Shown here piece by piece: positions 54,408 to 63,442 of a stretch of 64,000 bases of DNA. Origin of the DNA: Rhodoplanes sp. Z2-YC6860 (GTDB lineage Bacteria > Pseudomonadota > Alphaproteobacteria > Rhizobiales > Xanthobacteraceae); NCBI RefSeq assembly GCF_001579845.1, contig NZ_CP007440.1, positions 6,160,029-6,224,028 on the forward strand, given 5' to 3'. Both the position numbers and the translations under genes were made by a program. Position 1 is the stretch's first letter. Each line of letters opens with the position of its first letter. The notes under the pieces are model-generated. The model was not told where the DNA came from, did no database searches, and worked only from the letters and a program-made list of their open reading frames with translations.

Positions 54408-55382
54408 TCAATCCACCTTGATATTGGCGTCCTTCGCCACCGCCTGCCATTTGCCGTATTGCGCGGCGATGAATGCCGCGAAATCGGCGGGTGTACCCGG
54501 CGTCGAGACCGCGCCAAGCCGCGCGATGGTGGCCTGGATCTCGTCCGACTTGAGCCCTTCGTTGATTGCGGCGTTGAGCATGCCGACGATATTCGCAGGC
54601 GTTCCCGCCGGGGCCGCAATGCCGTTGAAGGTCGTCACCTCGTAGTTCGGCACGCCGGCCTCCATCATCGTTGGGAGGTCAGGTGCAAGGGCCGTACGCT
54701 GGCCGCTGGTCACCGCCAGCGCTCTCAGCTTTCCCTCGCGGATCAGCGGCAACAGGATGGTGACGCTCTCGAAGGTCATTTCGACGGTGCCGCTCAGCAC
54801 CGCGGTGACGGCCTCGCCGCCGCTGCGGAACGGCACGCCGGTGAGCTTGGCGCCCGAGCGCGCCATGAACAGTTCGCCGGTCAGATGCGGCAAGCCGCCT
54901 GCGCCGGTGTGGCCATAGTTGAGCTGGCCCGCATGGGCCTTGGCGTCCTCCACCAGGTCCTTGACCGTCTTCCATGGCCGCGACGGCTGCACCACCAGGA
55001 TCTGATAGCTCTCCGACACCTTGGCGACCGCGGCGAAATTCGTCACCGGGTGATAACCCGCGCTCGCCGACACCGCAGGCCTGACGGCAAGCACGCTCGT
55101 GTTGCCCGCCAGGAGCGTGTAGCCGTCCGGCGGCGCCGCGATCACCGCTCGGGCGCCAAGCGCGCCACCGGCACCGGCACGGTTCTCGACCACGACCGGT
55201 TGTCCGAGCTTGGGTTGTAGAATCTGCGAAGCGAGCCGCGCCGGCACGTCGGTCGGGCCGCCCGAGGCCGCCGGCACGATGATCTTGATCGGCTTGTCCG
55301 GATACTGCTGAGCATTCGCCACTGCCGTCATCAGCCCGAGCGCCAATGCTGCGAGCGCCCAAGGCGCCTGCCTGCCCGTCAT
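54408..55382 (-). CDS. orphan TctC (Bug)-family binding protein 2
   Basis: A 324-residue Bug protein with signal peptide ending ANAQ, then [43 protein letters not shown] and [22 protein letters not shown] are family features. GGGAGGACACC precedes ATG 55382. It is divergent from the ABC-2 exporter ATPase. No TctAB genes are adjacent. Confidence 0.9.
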   Translation of the reverse strand: MTGRQAPWALAALALGLMTAVANAQQYPDKPIKIIVPAASGGPTDVPARLASQILQPKLGQPVVVENRAGAGGALGARAVIAAPPDGYTLLAGNTSVLAVRPAVSASAGYHPVTNFAAVAKVSESYQILVVQPSRPWKTVKDLVEDAKAHAGQLNYGHTGAGGLPHLTGELFMARSGAKLTGVPFRSGGEAVTAVLSGTVEMTFESVTILLPLIREGKLRALAVTSGQRTALAPDLPTMMEAGVPNYEVTTFNGIAAPAGTPANIVGMLNAAINEGLKSDEIQATIARLGAVSTPGTPADFAAFIAAQYGKWQAVAKDANIKVD

Positions 55383-55587
55383 GGTGTCCTCCCGGTCCGG
55401 CCGGATTTTGTGGCGCGCGGCGCGCCGGCATCCGGTCCAATGGACGAAAGCATGGCCATGCTGTGGCCAATTGACAACAGCTCTGCGGCGGCTCATTGGG
55501 GCCACGAATTATTCGCCCCGGAACGGCTGGCGGCTTCCACCGCCCATGCACATATCCGGCCCTCCGTTTCATCAGACTGCAATCACC

Positions 55588-56514
55588 GTGAATCCAATCC
55601 TTTCCATCGCCAATCTCTCGAAGACTTATGCGTCGGGTTTTCAGGCGCTCAAGAAGATTGATCTCGACATCGAGCGCGGCGAGATTTTCGCGCTGCTCGG
55701 GCCGAACGGCGCCGGCAAGACCACGCTGATCGGCATCATCTGCGGCATCGTCAACGCCACCACCGGCACCGTGACGGTCGCCGGCCACGACCACGTCCGC
55801 GATTTTCGCGCGGCGCGCTCGATGATCGGCCTCGTGCCGCAGGAGCTCCACACCGACGCCTTCGAAACCGTCTGGGCCACGGTGAGCTTCAGCCGCGGCC
55901 TGTTCGGCAAGCCGGCCAACCCGACGTATGTCGAGAAGGTGCTGCGCGACGTCGCGCTGTGGGACAAGAAAGACTCCAAGATCATGACGCTGTCCGGCGG
56001 CATGAAGCGCCGGGTGCTGATCGCGAAAGCGTTGGCACACGAGCCGCAGATCCTGTTCCTCGACGAGCCGACCGCTGGCGTCGACGTCGAGCTGCGCAAG
56101 GATATGTGGGAGGTGGTGCGCGAGCTGCGCAACGCCGGCGTCACCATCATCCTCACCACCCACTACATCGAGGAAGCCGAGCTGATGGCCGACCGTGTCG
56201 GCGTCATCAACAAGGGCGAGCTGATCCTGGTCGAGCGCAAGACCGAGCTGATGCACAAGCTCGGCAAGAAGCAGATGACCTTCGAGCTGCAGCAGAAGCT
56301 CGATTCCATCCCGGGCGCACTGGCCGAGCATAATCTGGCGCTGTCGGAGGACGGCCATTCGCTGACCTACACCTATGAGGCGCAGGGCGAACACCGTGGC
56401 GTGACGCGGCTGGTCGAGGAGCTTCTGCGCCAGAACATCCGGCTCAAGGACATCAACACCACGCAAAGCTCGCTCGAGGACATTTTCGTCGACCTGGTGA
56501 GGAACGACCAATGA
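55588..56514 (+). CDS. ABC-2-type exporter ATP-binding protein
   Basis: A 308-residue ABC ATPase (GTG start 55588; ATG 55546 is an alternative). Walker A is GPNGAGKTT (38-46). LSGGMKRRV signature, [12 protein letters not shown] Walker B and TTHYIEEAE switch follow. A C-terminal extension ends VDLVRNDQ, a DrrA/YadG-type feature. Its last codons overlap the permease gene by 4 bp. YadGH-type pairs export drugs, lipids or glycans; the substrate is unknown. Confidence 0.9.
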   Translation: MNPILSIANLSKTYASGFQALKKIDLDIERGEIFALLGPNGAGKTTLIGIICGIVNATTGTVTVAGHDHVRDFRAARSMIGLVPQELHTDAFETVWATVSFSRGLFGKPANPTYVEKVLRDVALWDKKDSKIMTLSGGMKRRVLIAKALAHEPQILFLDEPTAGVDVELRKDMWEVVRELRNAGVTIILTTHYIEEAELMADRVGVINKGELILVERKTELMHKLGKKQMTFELQQKLDSIPGALAEHNLALSEDGHSLTYTYEAQGEHRGVTRLVEELLRQNIRLKDINTTQSSLEDIFVDLVRNDQ

Positions 56515-57272
56515 ATCACCGGGCGATCTGGGCAATCTACAAGTTCGAGATGGCGCGCACCGGGCGCACCATCTTCCAGAGCATCGTGTCGCCGGTGCTC
56601 TCGACTTCGCTCTATTTCATCGTGTTCGGCGCCGCGATCGGCTCGAAGATCCCGCAGGTCGACAACGTCAACTACGGCGCCTTCATCGTGCCGGGGCTGA
56701 TCATGATGACTCTGCTCACGCAGAGCGTCATGAACGCCTCGTTCGGCATCTATTTCCCGCGCTTCGTCGGCACGATCTTCGAGATTCTGTCGGCACCGAT
56801 TTCCGCCTTCGAGATCGTGGCGGGCTACGTCGGCGCGGCCGCGACCAAATCGATTATCCTCGGCCTGATCATTCTCGCCACCGCCGGCCTGTTCGTGCCG
56901 CTTCGGATCGAGCACCCGCTGATGATGCTCGCCTTCTTGGTGCTGACGTCGGCGACCTTCAGCCTGTTCGGCTTCATCATCGGGCTCTGGGCCGAGGGCT
57001 TCGAGAAGCTGCAGATCATCCCGCTGCTCATCCTCACGCCGCTGACATTCCTGGGTGGCAGCTTCTATTCGATCAACGTGCTGCCGCCGTTCTGGCAGAT
57101 GGTGAGCCTCGTCAATCCGATCGTCTATCTGATCTCGGGCTTCCGCTGGAGCTTCTACGAGGTTTCCGACGTCAATGTCGTCGTGAGCATCGTGATGATC
57201 GGGGTGTTCCTCGCCGCGTGCCTCGGCATCATCTGGTGGTTCTTCAAGACCGGCTACAAGATCAAGAAGTGA
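56511..57272 (+). CDS. ABC-2-type exporter permease
   Basis: A 253-residue six-helix ABC-2 permease (YadH-like). It includes [41 protein letters not shown] and [22 protein letters not shown], typical of this family. It overlaps its ATPase gene by 4 bp. An acyltransferase gene follows after 60 bp on the same strand, so glycolipid or polysaccharide export is possible but unproven. Confidence 0.92.
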   Translation: MNHRAIWAIYKFEMARTGRTIFQSIVSPVLSTSLYFIVFGAAIGSKIPQVDNVNYGAFIVPGLIMMTLLTQSVMNASFGIYFPRFVGTIFEILSAPISAFEIVAGYVGAAATKSIILGLIILATAGLFVPLRIEHPLMMLAFLVLTSATFSLFGFIIGLWAEGFEKLQIIPLLILTPLTFLGGSFYSINVLPPFWQMVSLVNPIVYLISGFRWSFYEVSDVNVVVSIVMIGVFLAACLGIIWWFFKTGYKIKK

Positions 57273-57332
57273 CGCGGAACCCAGCGGCCGCTTGCGTGTT
57301 GGCACGAGGGCGTGCCGGCAGAGCGAGTGACG

Positions 57333-58295
57333 ATGGGGCAAGGGCGGATCGCGGTCATCGAGGCGATGCGAGGCTTCGCCGCGATTTCGGTCGCGCTCTT
57401 TCACTTTTCGGTCCAATTGGAGGGCCCTGTCAGAGCCATATTCGGCTATGGCTGGCTCGGCGTTGACGTCTTCTTCGTGATTTCGGGTTTCGTCATCCCG
57501 TTGTCGCTGTTCGGCCGCGGCTACTCGCTCCGGCAATTTCCGCAATTCCTGATGCGCCGGATGGTCCGGCTGGAGCCGCCTTATCTCGCCAGCATCGTAC
57601 TGGTTCTGGCGGTGTGGTCGCTGGCAGCGGTTGCGGTCGGATTGGGCGACGACCGGCCGGAGTATTCATGGGCGCAGGTGGCATCGCACCTGCTCTACGC
57701 CATCCCGCTGACCCACTACACATGGATCAGCGAGGCCTACTGGTCTCTGGCCTACGAGTTCGTCTTCTACATCGTCGCCGGATTGACCTTTGCCAGCCTG
57801 ATCGAATGGTCGATCGAATGGACCGTGCTGCTGGCGCTGGCGATCATGGGCGCCCTCTACCCCGTGGAGCACGCGTTCGACGTCTGCATCGTCGAGTTTC
57901 TCGTCGGCGTCATCGCCATGCGTATCGTGACCGGCACGGGCGATCCCCGCCGACTGTGGTTCTGGCTCGCGGCGAGCATTGCGGCTTCGCTCGCCATCGC
58001 GGGCGTGTGGGTCGCCGGCGCGATCACGGCGGCAGCCGCGGCCATTCTGTTTTTGCGGCAGCAGGAATTCGGCGGCTGGTCCCTGGCCATCGGCTCGATG
58101 TCCTATTCGCTCTACCTGACCCACACCTCGTTCGGCATTCTCGTGATGCAGGCCGGCAAGGGCTTCGACATCGGCCTGCCCTACCAGATCCTGCTGATGA
58201 TGGTCGCGCTGACGATCGCCCTGGCGTTCGCGTTCGTGTTCGCTCAGATCATCGAGCGGCCGTCGATGCAGGTATCTCGCCAGATCGCCGCCTGA
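57333..58295 (+). CDS. acyltransferase 3 family membrane protein
   Basis: A 320-residue polytopic protein starting MGQGRIAVIEAMRGFAAISVALFHF, the R-x(10)-H-type catalytic segment of acyltransferase 3. GWLGVDVFFVISGFVIPLSL and SMSYSLYLTHTSFGILV are also family hallmarks. It O-acylates a surface or exported molecule. It differs clearly from the protein at 17770-18999, so it is not a recent duplicate. It ends 5 bp from the convergent MFS gene. Confidence 0.9.
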   Translation: MGQGRIAVIEAMRGFAAISVALFHFSVQLEGPVRAIFGYGWLGVDVFFVISGFVIPLSLFGRGYSLRQFPQFLMRRMVRLEPPYLASIVLVLAVWSLAAVAVGLGDDRPEYSWAQVASHLLYAIPLTHYTWISEAYWSLAYEFVFYIVAGLTFASLIEWSIEWTVLLALAIMGALYPVEHAFDVCIVEFLVGVIAMRIVTGTGDPRRLWFWLAASIAASLAIAGVWVAGAITAAAAAILFLRQQEFGGWSLAIGSMSYSLYLTHTSFGILVMQAGKGFDIGLPYQILLMMVALTIALAFAFVFAQIIERPSMQVSRQIAA

Positions 58296-58300
58296 GAGCC

Positions 58301-59569
58301 TTATCTGGCGCGCAACTCAGCCATCTTGGTCCAGGCCAGCGCGGCGAGCGGCACCACGGCAATCAGCACCGCGGTCACGCCCGCCGCCGGCAGGCTCGCG
58401 CATTCCACCAACGGGCCTGTCACCACAGCAGCGAGCAAGGTCATCGCACCGCCGCCGCTTTCGCTCACGCCGATGGCGCGGCCGCGATGCTGGGTCTCGA
58501 CCAGATCGGCGATCAGCGCGGTCGAGGCCACATTGGCGCCGCACCAGCCGAGCCCGACCAGGAAGGTGCCGAGCGTCACCGACATATAACCGTCGGCGAA
58601 GGCCACGAGCAACGCGCCAATCAGCGCGATGCCGACGCCCGGATACATCACCCATTCGCGGCCGTAGCGGTCGGATGCCCAGCCGAGCGGGATCGTGAAC
58701 GCGAACATGCCGGCGGCGTGGAAGGCGTGAGAGATCGCAATCGAGGTGAGCGAGTATCCATGATGCGAGAGCACCAGCGACGTCAGCACCATGACGATCG
58801 CCATGTTGCCCTGCCCGGCACAGTTCGACAGGATCGCAAGCCGCGTCGGAATCCTGCGCAGCAGATCCCACGAATTGAATTCGGACACAGCGCCCGCCGC
58901 GGGCTTCGGCGGCGGCACGTAGTCCGGATAGTAGCGCTCCAGATGCATGCCGATCTCCTTCGGATCGGGCCGCACGAAGGTCACGAGCACCATGCCGCCG
59001 AGAATGAGCACCGGCATCATCAGCCACGGCAGGCCGAGCGCATTTAAGCCGGTGCGCGCCGAGATGTGGTCGGCAAGGCCCATCACCATCGGGCTCAGCA
59101 CGATGCCCACGAGTGAGCCGGTGGCGATGAAGCCCAGCGCCAGACCGCGCTGACGCGGCCGGTACATATCGGCGGCGGCAACGCGAAGCTGCTGTGCCGC
59201 GCTGATGCCCATGGAGAACACGATCATGCCGAGCGTCAGCCCGATCGCGCTGTTCGCCAGCATCGCAAGGCCGGACGCGAACGTCCCGATCAGCGCGAGC
59301 CCCTGCCCGAACAGCACGCCGGGCTTGCGACCGTAATTGTCGGTGATGCGGCCGACCGGATAGGACACCAGGAAACGGCTGACACCGAACAGGCCGACGG
59401 TGAGGCCTGCGAGGCTCGCCGAGCCGGTCACCGCGATCACCATCAGCGGGCCGATGCCGTAGGCGAGCTGCGTACCTGCGCCGACAAAGGCCTGCGACAG
59501 CGCCAAGAGAATCGTATTGCGCTTGATCAGCGGCGGGATCGTGCCCGCCGGGGCAACCGGCTTGTGCAC
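58301..59569 (-). CDS. MFS transporter
   Basis: A 422-residue, 12-helix major facilitator protein. The cytoplasmic motif between helices 2 and 3 reads YPVGRITDNYGRKPGVL, the conserved G-x-x-x-D-R/N-x-G-R-K. The second-half motif is GWASDRYGREWVM. The GTG start at 59569 abuts the TAA of the upstream LLM oxidoreductase, indicating translational coupling. It probably imports or exports the substrate or product of the neighbouring monooxygenase. Confidence 0.9.
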   Translation of the reverse strand: MHKPVAPAGTIPPLIKRNTILLALSQAFVGAGTQLAYGIGPLMVIAVTGSASLAGLTVGLFGVSRFLVSYPVGRITDNYGRKPGVLFGQGLALIGTFASGLAMLANSAIGLTLGMIVFSMGISAAQQLRVAAADMYRPRQRGLALGFIATGSLVGIVLSPMVMGLADHISARTGLNALGLPWLMMPVLILGGMVLVTFVRPDPKEIGMHLERYYPDYVPPPKPAAGAVSEFNSWDLLRRIPTRLAILSNCAGQGNMAIVMVLTSLVLSHHGYSLTSIAISHAFHAAGMFAFTIPLGWASDRYGREWVMYPGVGIALIGALLVAFADGYMSVTLGTFLVGLGWCGANVASTALIADLVETQHRGRAIGVSESGGGAMTLLAAVVTGPLVECASLPAAGVTAVLIAVVPLAALAWTKMAELRAR

Positions 59570-60625
59570 TTAGGTGTTCGCGAGTTGGGGCTGCGTGCGT
59601 GTGGCTGCGGGCTTGGGCGCCGGACCCGAGAACGCCGGCATGATGTCGTGCGCGAACGCGCGCAGGTTCTCGCGCGAGCCTGCCGGCCCGGTGAGCAGAA
59701 CATGCTCGACGCCCGCGGCGCGCAGCCGCGACAGCTTGGTCGCGATCTCGTCCGGCGTGCCGAACATCGCGCTTTCGGCTGCCGCGTCCAATGTCTGGTC
59801 GAACGACAGCATGCTCGACTTGCTGTTGCCATCCGGGGTCTGGGACAATTTCGCGAGCCGCGTCTGGTTCGCAAGACGGGCTTCGACCGCCTTCTGCTTG
59901 TCCTCGGCGTTCTTGGCCACATAGAAGGCGCGGCTGACCGCGACGTCCATCGGATCGAACTTGCGCCCGCAGGCCTCGACCTCGGCCTTGTAGATGTTGA
60001 AGCGGTCGATCGCGAGCTGCGTCGAGGCGAGCTGGTCGAGCATCAGCTTGGCGCCGCGCCGCGCCACCTTGCGGATCGAGTCCGGATTTCCGGCCGCCAT
60101 CCAGATCGGCGGATGCGGCTTCTGCCGGGTCGGCGGCTCGACGATGATGTTCTCGAAATTCCAGTACTTGCCGTGATGCGAGAAGCGCTCGTTCGAGGTC
60201 CAGGACTTGATGATCAGGCCGAGTCCTTCCTCGAAGCGCTCGTCGGCCTCCTCGATCGGGATGCAGAAGCTCGCGAACTCGTTGTGGCGATAGCCCTTGC
60301 CGACGCCGAACTCGAGCCGGCCGCCGGAGAGCAGATCGATCGTGGCGGCCTGCTCGGCGAGCAGCACCGGGTTGTGCCAGGGCAGCACGATCACCGCGGT
60401 GCCCAGCCGTAGCGTCTTGGTGCGGGCCGCGACCCAGGTCAGGAGATTCAGTGACGCGGACACCTGACCGAAGCCGGTGAAATGATGCTCGACCACGAAG
60501 GTCGAGTCGTATCCCAGCGCCTCGGCCTCGACGTTGTATTCGATGTAGTCCTTGAAGCCCTGACCGCTGTCGAGGTCGGGGCCGCCGCGTTGCGCCTGCG
60601 CGCTGCCGAACAGTCCGAATTTCAT
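59570..60625 (-). CDS. LLM-class (luciferase-like) flavin-dependent oxidoreductase
   Basis: A 351-residue luciferase-like TIM-barrel protein: MKFGLFGSAQAQRGG, ALGYDSTFVVEHHFTGFG, TLRLGTAVIVLPWHNPV and GGRLEFGVGKGYRHNEF. These features fit bacterial two-component FMN-dependent monooxygenases or F420-like oxidoreductases. An FMN cofactor with a separate reductase is expected, but no reductase gene is adjacent. It is directly coupled to the MFS gene. Confidence 0.9.
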   Translation of the reverse strand: MKFGLFGSAQAQRGGPDLDSGQGFKDYIEYNVEAEALGYDSTFVVEHHFTGFGQVSASLNLLTWVAARTKTLRLGTAVIVLPWHNPVLLAEQAATIDLLSGGRLEFGVGKGYRHNEFASFCIPIEEADERFEEGLGLIIKSWTSNERFSHHGKYWNFENIIVEPPTRQKPHPPIWMAAGNPDSIRKVARRGAKLMLDQLASTQLAIDRFNIYKAEVEACGRKFDPMDVAVSRAFYVAKNAEDKQKAVEARLANQTRLAKLSQTPDGNSKSSMLSFDQTLDAAAESAMFGTPDEIATKLSRLRAAGVEHVLLTGPAGSRENLRAFAHDIMPAFSGPAPKPAATRTQPQLANT

Positions 60626-60726
60626 CCTTGGGCATCCATTTTTTCGATTGCCGCCAATCTAGTGAGTCGGGCGGTCCCTGTCAGCGGCGTCGACGGTGGC
60701 ACGGCCCCGGCCGCATCGGCGGTGAA

Positions 60727-60761
60727 CTTCCTCCCCCTGGAAGGGGGGGCGGGGTGGGGGT
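60727..60761. repeat. C-rich/G-rich intergenic repeat
   Basis: CTTCCTCCCCCTGG followed by AAGGGGGGGCGGGGTGGGGGT. Variants of this 'ctccccctggaaggggg' element are common between rhizobial genes. It is probably a member of the same loose group as 62135-62239. Confidence 0.6.
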
Positions 60762-60799
60762 CAGTTTGCGCGAGAAGCAGCGCCGACAGCTATTCCGCA

Positions 60800-62017
60800 T
60801 CAAGGAACAGGCTGCGACCGGTCGACCGCGGCGCCGCGGAGGTAGACCGCCGAAATCTTCCGGGTGTTCTTGATGTCGTCGAGCGGATTGGCGTCCAACA
60901 CGATGAAGTCGGCGCTCTTGCCGGCCTCGAGCGTGCCGGCGTCCGCGATCCGCAGGAACTGGGCGCCGTTCTTCGTGGAGGCGATCAGCACCTGGGCCGG
61001 GGTCATGCCGGCCAGCACCATATCCTCCATCTCCTCATGCGGCCCCCACGGCCGGTTGCCGTCGGTGCCCATGACGATGAACACGCCGGCCGCGTTCATC
61101 TTGGCGAGATTGCGCGCCTGGATGCCGTGGAATTGCTGCACCTTCGGCAGGTCGAGGTTTTCCCGTTCGAGCTTGGCGAACTCCTCGGGCGTCATGCCGG
61201 CCTGCATCCAGCTCCGGTCGACCTTCACGCCGCGGTCCGGCAGGTTCGGATTGAGCACGATGCCCGGCCGCGCCTTGAACATCGCCACGGTTTCTTCGTC
61301 GACGTCCTGATCGCGGATGCCATGAGCGAAAGCGTCGATGCCGGCGCGCATCAGGCCCTTGGCGTCCTCCATGTTGAAGACGTGCGCGATCGCACGGATG
61401 CCTGCTTTGTGCGCCTCGTCGATCGCGGCGCCGTATTGCGCGGGCGTGACCTTCTGGACCTTGCCGTCGCGATCGTCGACCCAGATCTTGATGAGCTGCA
61501 CGCCGAGCGCGACGTTTTCGCGGACCGCCTTGCGGGCCTCATCCTCGCTCTCGATCTGGAAGGTCGGCCGCATCGGCTCCTTGCGGGTGATGCCGTGGCC
61601 GGCGCTGAGGAAGCGCGCAGCGCCTGGAATGACCTCGTTGCGCACCGAAAGCAGTTCAAGATTGTCGAGGCCGAGACTCTGGGCGGCACCGACGCCCCAG
61701 TAGCCGCGCTGCCGGAGATCGCGAATGAGCTTGTCGCGCGTGTAGCTCAGGTGCACATGGCTGTCGATCAGCGCCGGCATCACGGTCTTGCCGGAGACAT
61801 TCACGCGCTTGGCGTCGGCGGGCACGGTCACGCCCGCGCCGGCCTGCACGATCTTCGTGCCGTCCATCAGCAGCGTGGCGTTCTCGATGACACGGCCATC
61901 GCCGACGATCAGCCGCGCGCCTTCAAAGGCGGTCACGTCGGCCAGCGCAGAACCAGAGAATTGAGAGAGTGCACAAAAAACTGCGGCCGTGGCCGCGACT
62001 GCATTCACCCGGCGCAT
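60800..62017 (-). CDS. secreted amidohydrolase (imidazolonepropionase-like)
   Basis: A 405-residue metal-dependent hydrolase with a signal peptide (VNAVAATAAVFCALSQFSGSALA). It has VMPALIDSHVHLSYT (H-x-H), IAHVFNMEDAKGLMRAGIDAFAHG and MGTDGNRPWGPHEEM (metal Asp), with a final ADFIVLDANPLDDIKNTRKI. This is typical of imidazolonepropionase-like amidohydrolases exported to the periplasm. The start is ATG 62017; the frame upstream runs through a palindromic repeat. Natural substrate unknown. Confidence 0.87.
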   Translation of the reverse strand: MRRVNAVAATAAVFCALSQFSGSALADVTAFEGARLIVGDGRVIENATLLMDGTKIVQAGAGVTVPADAKRVNVSGKTVMPALIDSHVHLSYTRDKLIRDLRQRGYWGVGAAQSLGLDNLELLSVRNEVIPGAARFLSAGHGITRKEPMRPTFQIESEDEARKAVRENVALGVQLIKIWVDDRDGKVQKVTPAQYGAAIDEAHKAGIRAIAHVFNMEDAKGLMRAGIDAFAHGIRDQDVDEETVAMFKARPGIVLNPNLPDRGVKVDRSWMQAGMTPEEFAKLERENLDLPKVQQFHGIQARNLAKMNAAGVFIVMGTDGNRPWGPHEEMEDMVLAGMTPAQVLIASTKNGAQFLRIADAGTLEAGKSADFIVLDANPLDDIKNTRKISAVYLRGAAVDRSQPVP

Positions 62018-62134
62018 GAAAGCCCCCTGTCGTGAAATGGCACCACGACAGGGTAGCGCGTCTGAGTTGCAGCCGATACAGGCTGGAGCGCGATTCAGTG
62101 GAGATGAAGCGGTTGCAGCGCAGGCAGTGAACTC

Positions 62135-62239
62135 CCTCTCCCGTGGGGAGAGGGTTGGGGTGAGGGTGTACGGACTATCGATAGACCGTACACCCTCACC
62201 CGCCGCGCTTCGCGCGTCGACCTCTCCCCACGGGAGAGG
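62135..62239. repeat. 105-bp complex palindromic repeat
   Basis: The outer 19-base arms (62135-62153 and 62221-62239, CCTCTCCC...) are perfect complements. An inner 16-base pair (62158-62173 and 62186-62201) is also perfect, with a 12-base central loop containing ATCGAT. A small GCGC hairpin lies in the right arm. This 'ctctcccc...ggggagag...gtgagggtg' class is a well-known rhizobial intergenic repeat type. Confidence 0.88.
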
Positions 62240-62297
62240 TGAAGAGCGCAAGTGGCGAGAGTCGATTTCAGTCTCGCTGTTTATTCAGTCTCGCTGT

Positions 62298-63326
62298 TTA
62301 CGCCGCCTGCTTGGCGATCTGAGCCTTCAGCCGGCCGTAGACCTTGTAGGCATTGCCTTCGAAGATCTTCGCCTTGTCAGCATCCGACAGCGCGGCCTTG
62401 TCGACGTAGCGCTTGGTGTCGTCGAAGCCGAAGCCGGTGCGTGGGTCGTTGCCCTTGACGGCGCCGACCATCTCCGAGGCGAACAGGATATTGTCGACCG
62501 GCACCACCTTGGTGAGCAGGTCGATGCCCGGCTGATGATAGACGCAGGTGTCGAAGAAGATGTTGTTGCCCATGATCTCGGCAAGCTCGGGCTTGCCGTT
62601 GTTGAGGGCGATGCCGCGGAAGCGGCCCCAGTGGAACGGCACCGCGCCGCCGCCGTGCGGGATGATGAACTTCAGCTTCGGGAACTGCTTGAACAGGTCC
62701 GACAGGATGACCTGCATGAACACCGCGGTGTCGGCGTTCAGGTAATACGAGCCGGTGGTGTGCATCGCCGGATTGCAGCAGCCCGAGACGTGGATCATGC
62801 ACGGGCAGTCCAGCTCGATCATCTTCTCGTAGACCGGGAACCACGACTTATCGGTCATCGGCGGCGAATTGAAATAGCCGCCGGACGGATCGGGATTCAG
62901 GTTGCAGCCGACGAAGCCCATCTTCACACAGCGCTCGAGCTCGGCAACAACCCCCTTCGGGTCGACGCCGGGCGACTGCGGCAGCTGGCAGACGCCAATG
63001 AAATTCTTGGGATAGAGGCTGACCACCCGAGCGATCAGGTCATTGCAGATCTGCGACCATTCGATCGAAACGCTCTCGTCGCCGATGTGGTGGCCCATGC
63101 CCGAGGCGCGCGGTGAGAAGATCGTGAGGTCGGTGCCGCGGTCCTTCTGCAGCTTGAGCTGGTTCTGCTCGATACTTTCCCTGATCTCGTCGTCGGACAT
63201 CTTGAGCTGCGCCCGCGCCGGCATCCTGCTCTTGTCCTTGGCGTTGGCAGCCTCGGTCTGCTCCTTGCGGAAGCGGTGCAGGTCCTTCGGCTCGGTCGTG
63301 TAATGGCCGTGGCAGTCGATGATCAT
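62298..63326 (-). CDS. ligJ: 4-oxalomesaconate hydratase-like amidohydrolase
   Basis: A 342-residue amidohydrolase starting MIIDCHGHYTTEPKDL. Highly characteristic LigJ-type stretches follow: TIFSPRASGMGHHIGDE, NLNPDPSGGYFNSPPMTDKSW, HTTGSYYLNADT, FIIPHGGGAVPFHWGRFRG and NIFFDTCVYHQPGIDLLT. LigJ hydrates 4-oxalomesaconate in the protocatechuate 4,5-cleavage and gallate pathways. The start at ATG 63326 is chosen over a longer frame because of the conserved N-terminus. An HpcH/HpaI-type aldolase is divergent, 116 bp away. Confidence 0.88.
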   Translation of the reverse strand: MIIDCHGHYTTEPKDLHRFRKEQTEAANAKDKSRMPARAQLKMSDDEIRESIEQNQLKLQKDRGTDLTIFSPRASGMGHHIGDESVSIEWSQICNDLIARVVSLYPKNFIGVCQLPQSPGVDPKGVVAELERCVKMGFVGCNLNPDPSGGYFNSPPMTDKSWFPVYEKMIELDCPCMIHVSGCCNPAMHTTGSYYLNADTAVFMQVILSDLFKQFPKLKFIIPHGGGAVPFHWGRFRGIALNNGKPELAEIMGNNIFFDTCVYHQPGIDLLTKVVPVDNILFASEMVGAVKGNDPRTGFGFDDTKRYVDKAALSDADKAKIFEGNAYKVYGRLKAQIAKQAA

Positions 63327-63442
63327 GGATTTCCCGAGGTCTTGTGGTTTGTGTCGGCCGGATGCTACGGCCCGCGGCGGCATTGTCAAACCCGCCGAGG
63401 CATCTGATAGGATGCCGCCCGAATTCAAGGAGACTTCCAAAA

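Noticed and set aside
58317-60635. 772-codon minus-strand frame across the MFS and LLM genes
   Set aside because: It overlaps two well-supported genes in a shifted frame and gives an Arg-rich product without conserved motifs.
60482-62035. 517-codon plus-strand frame
   Set aside because: It is antisense to the secreted amidohydrolase and runs through a palindromic repeat; there is no domain or ribosome-binding site.
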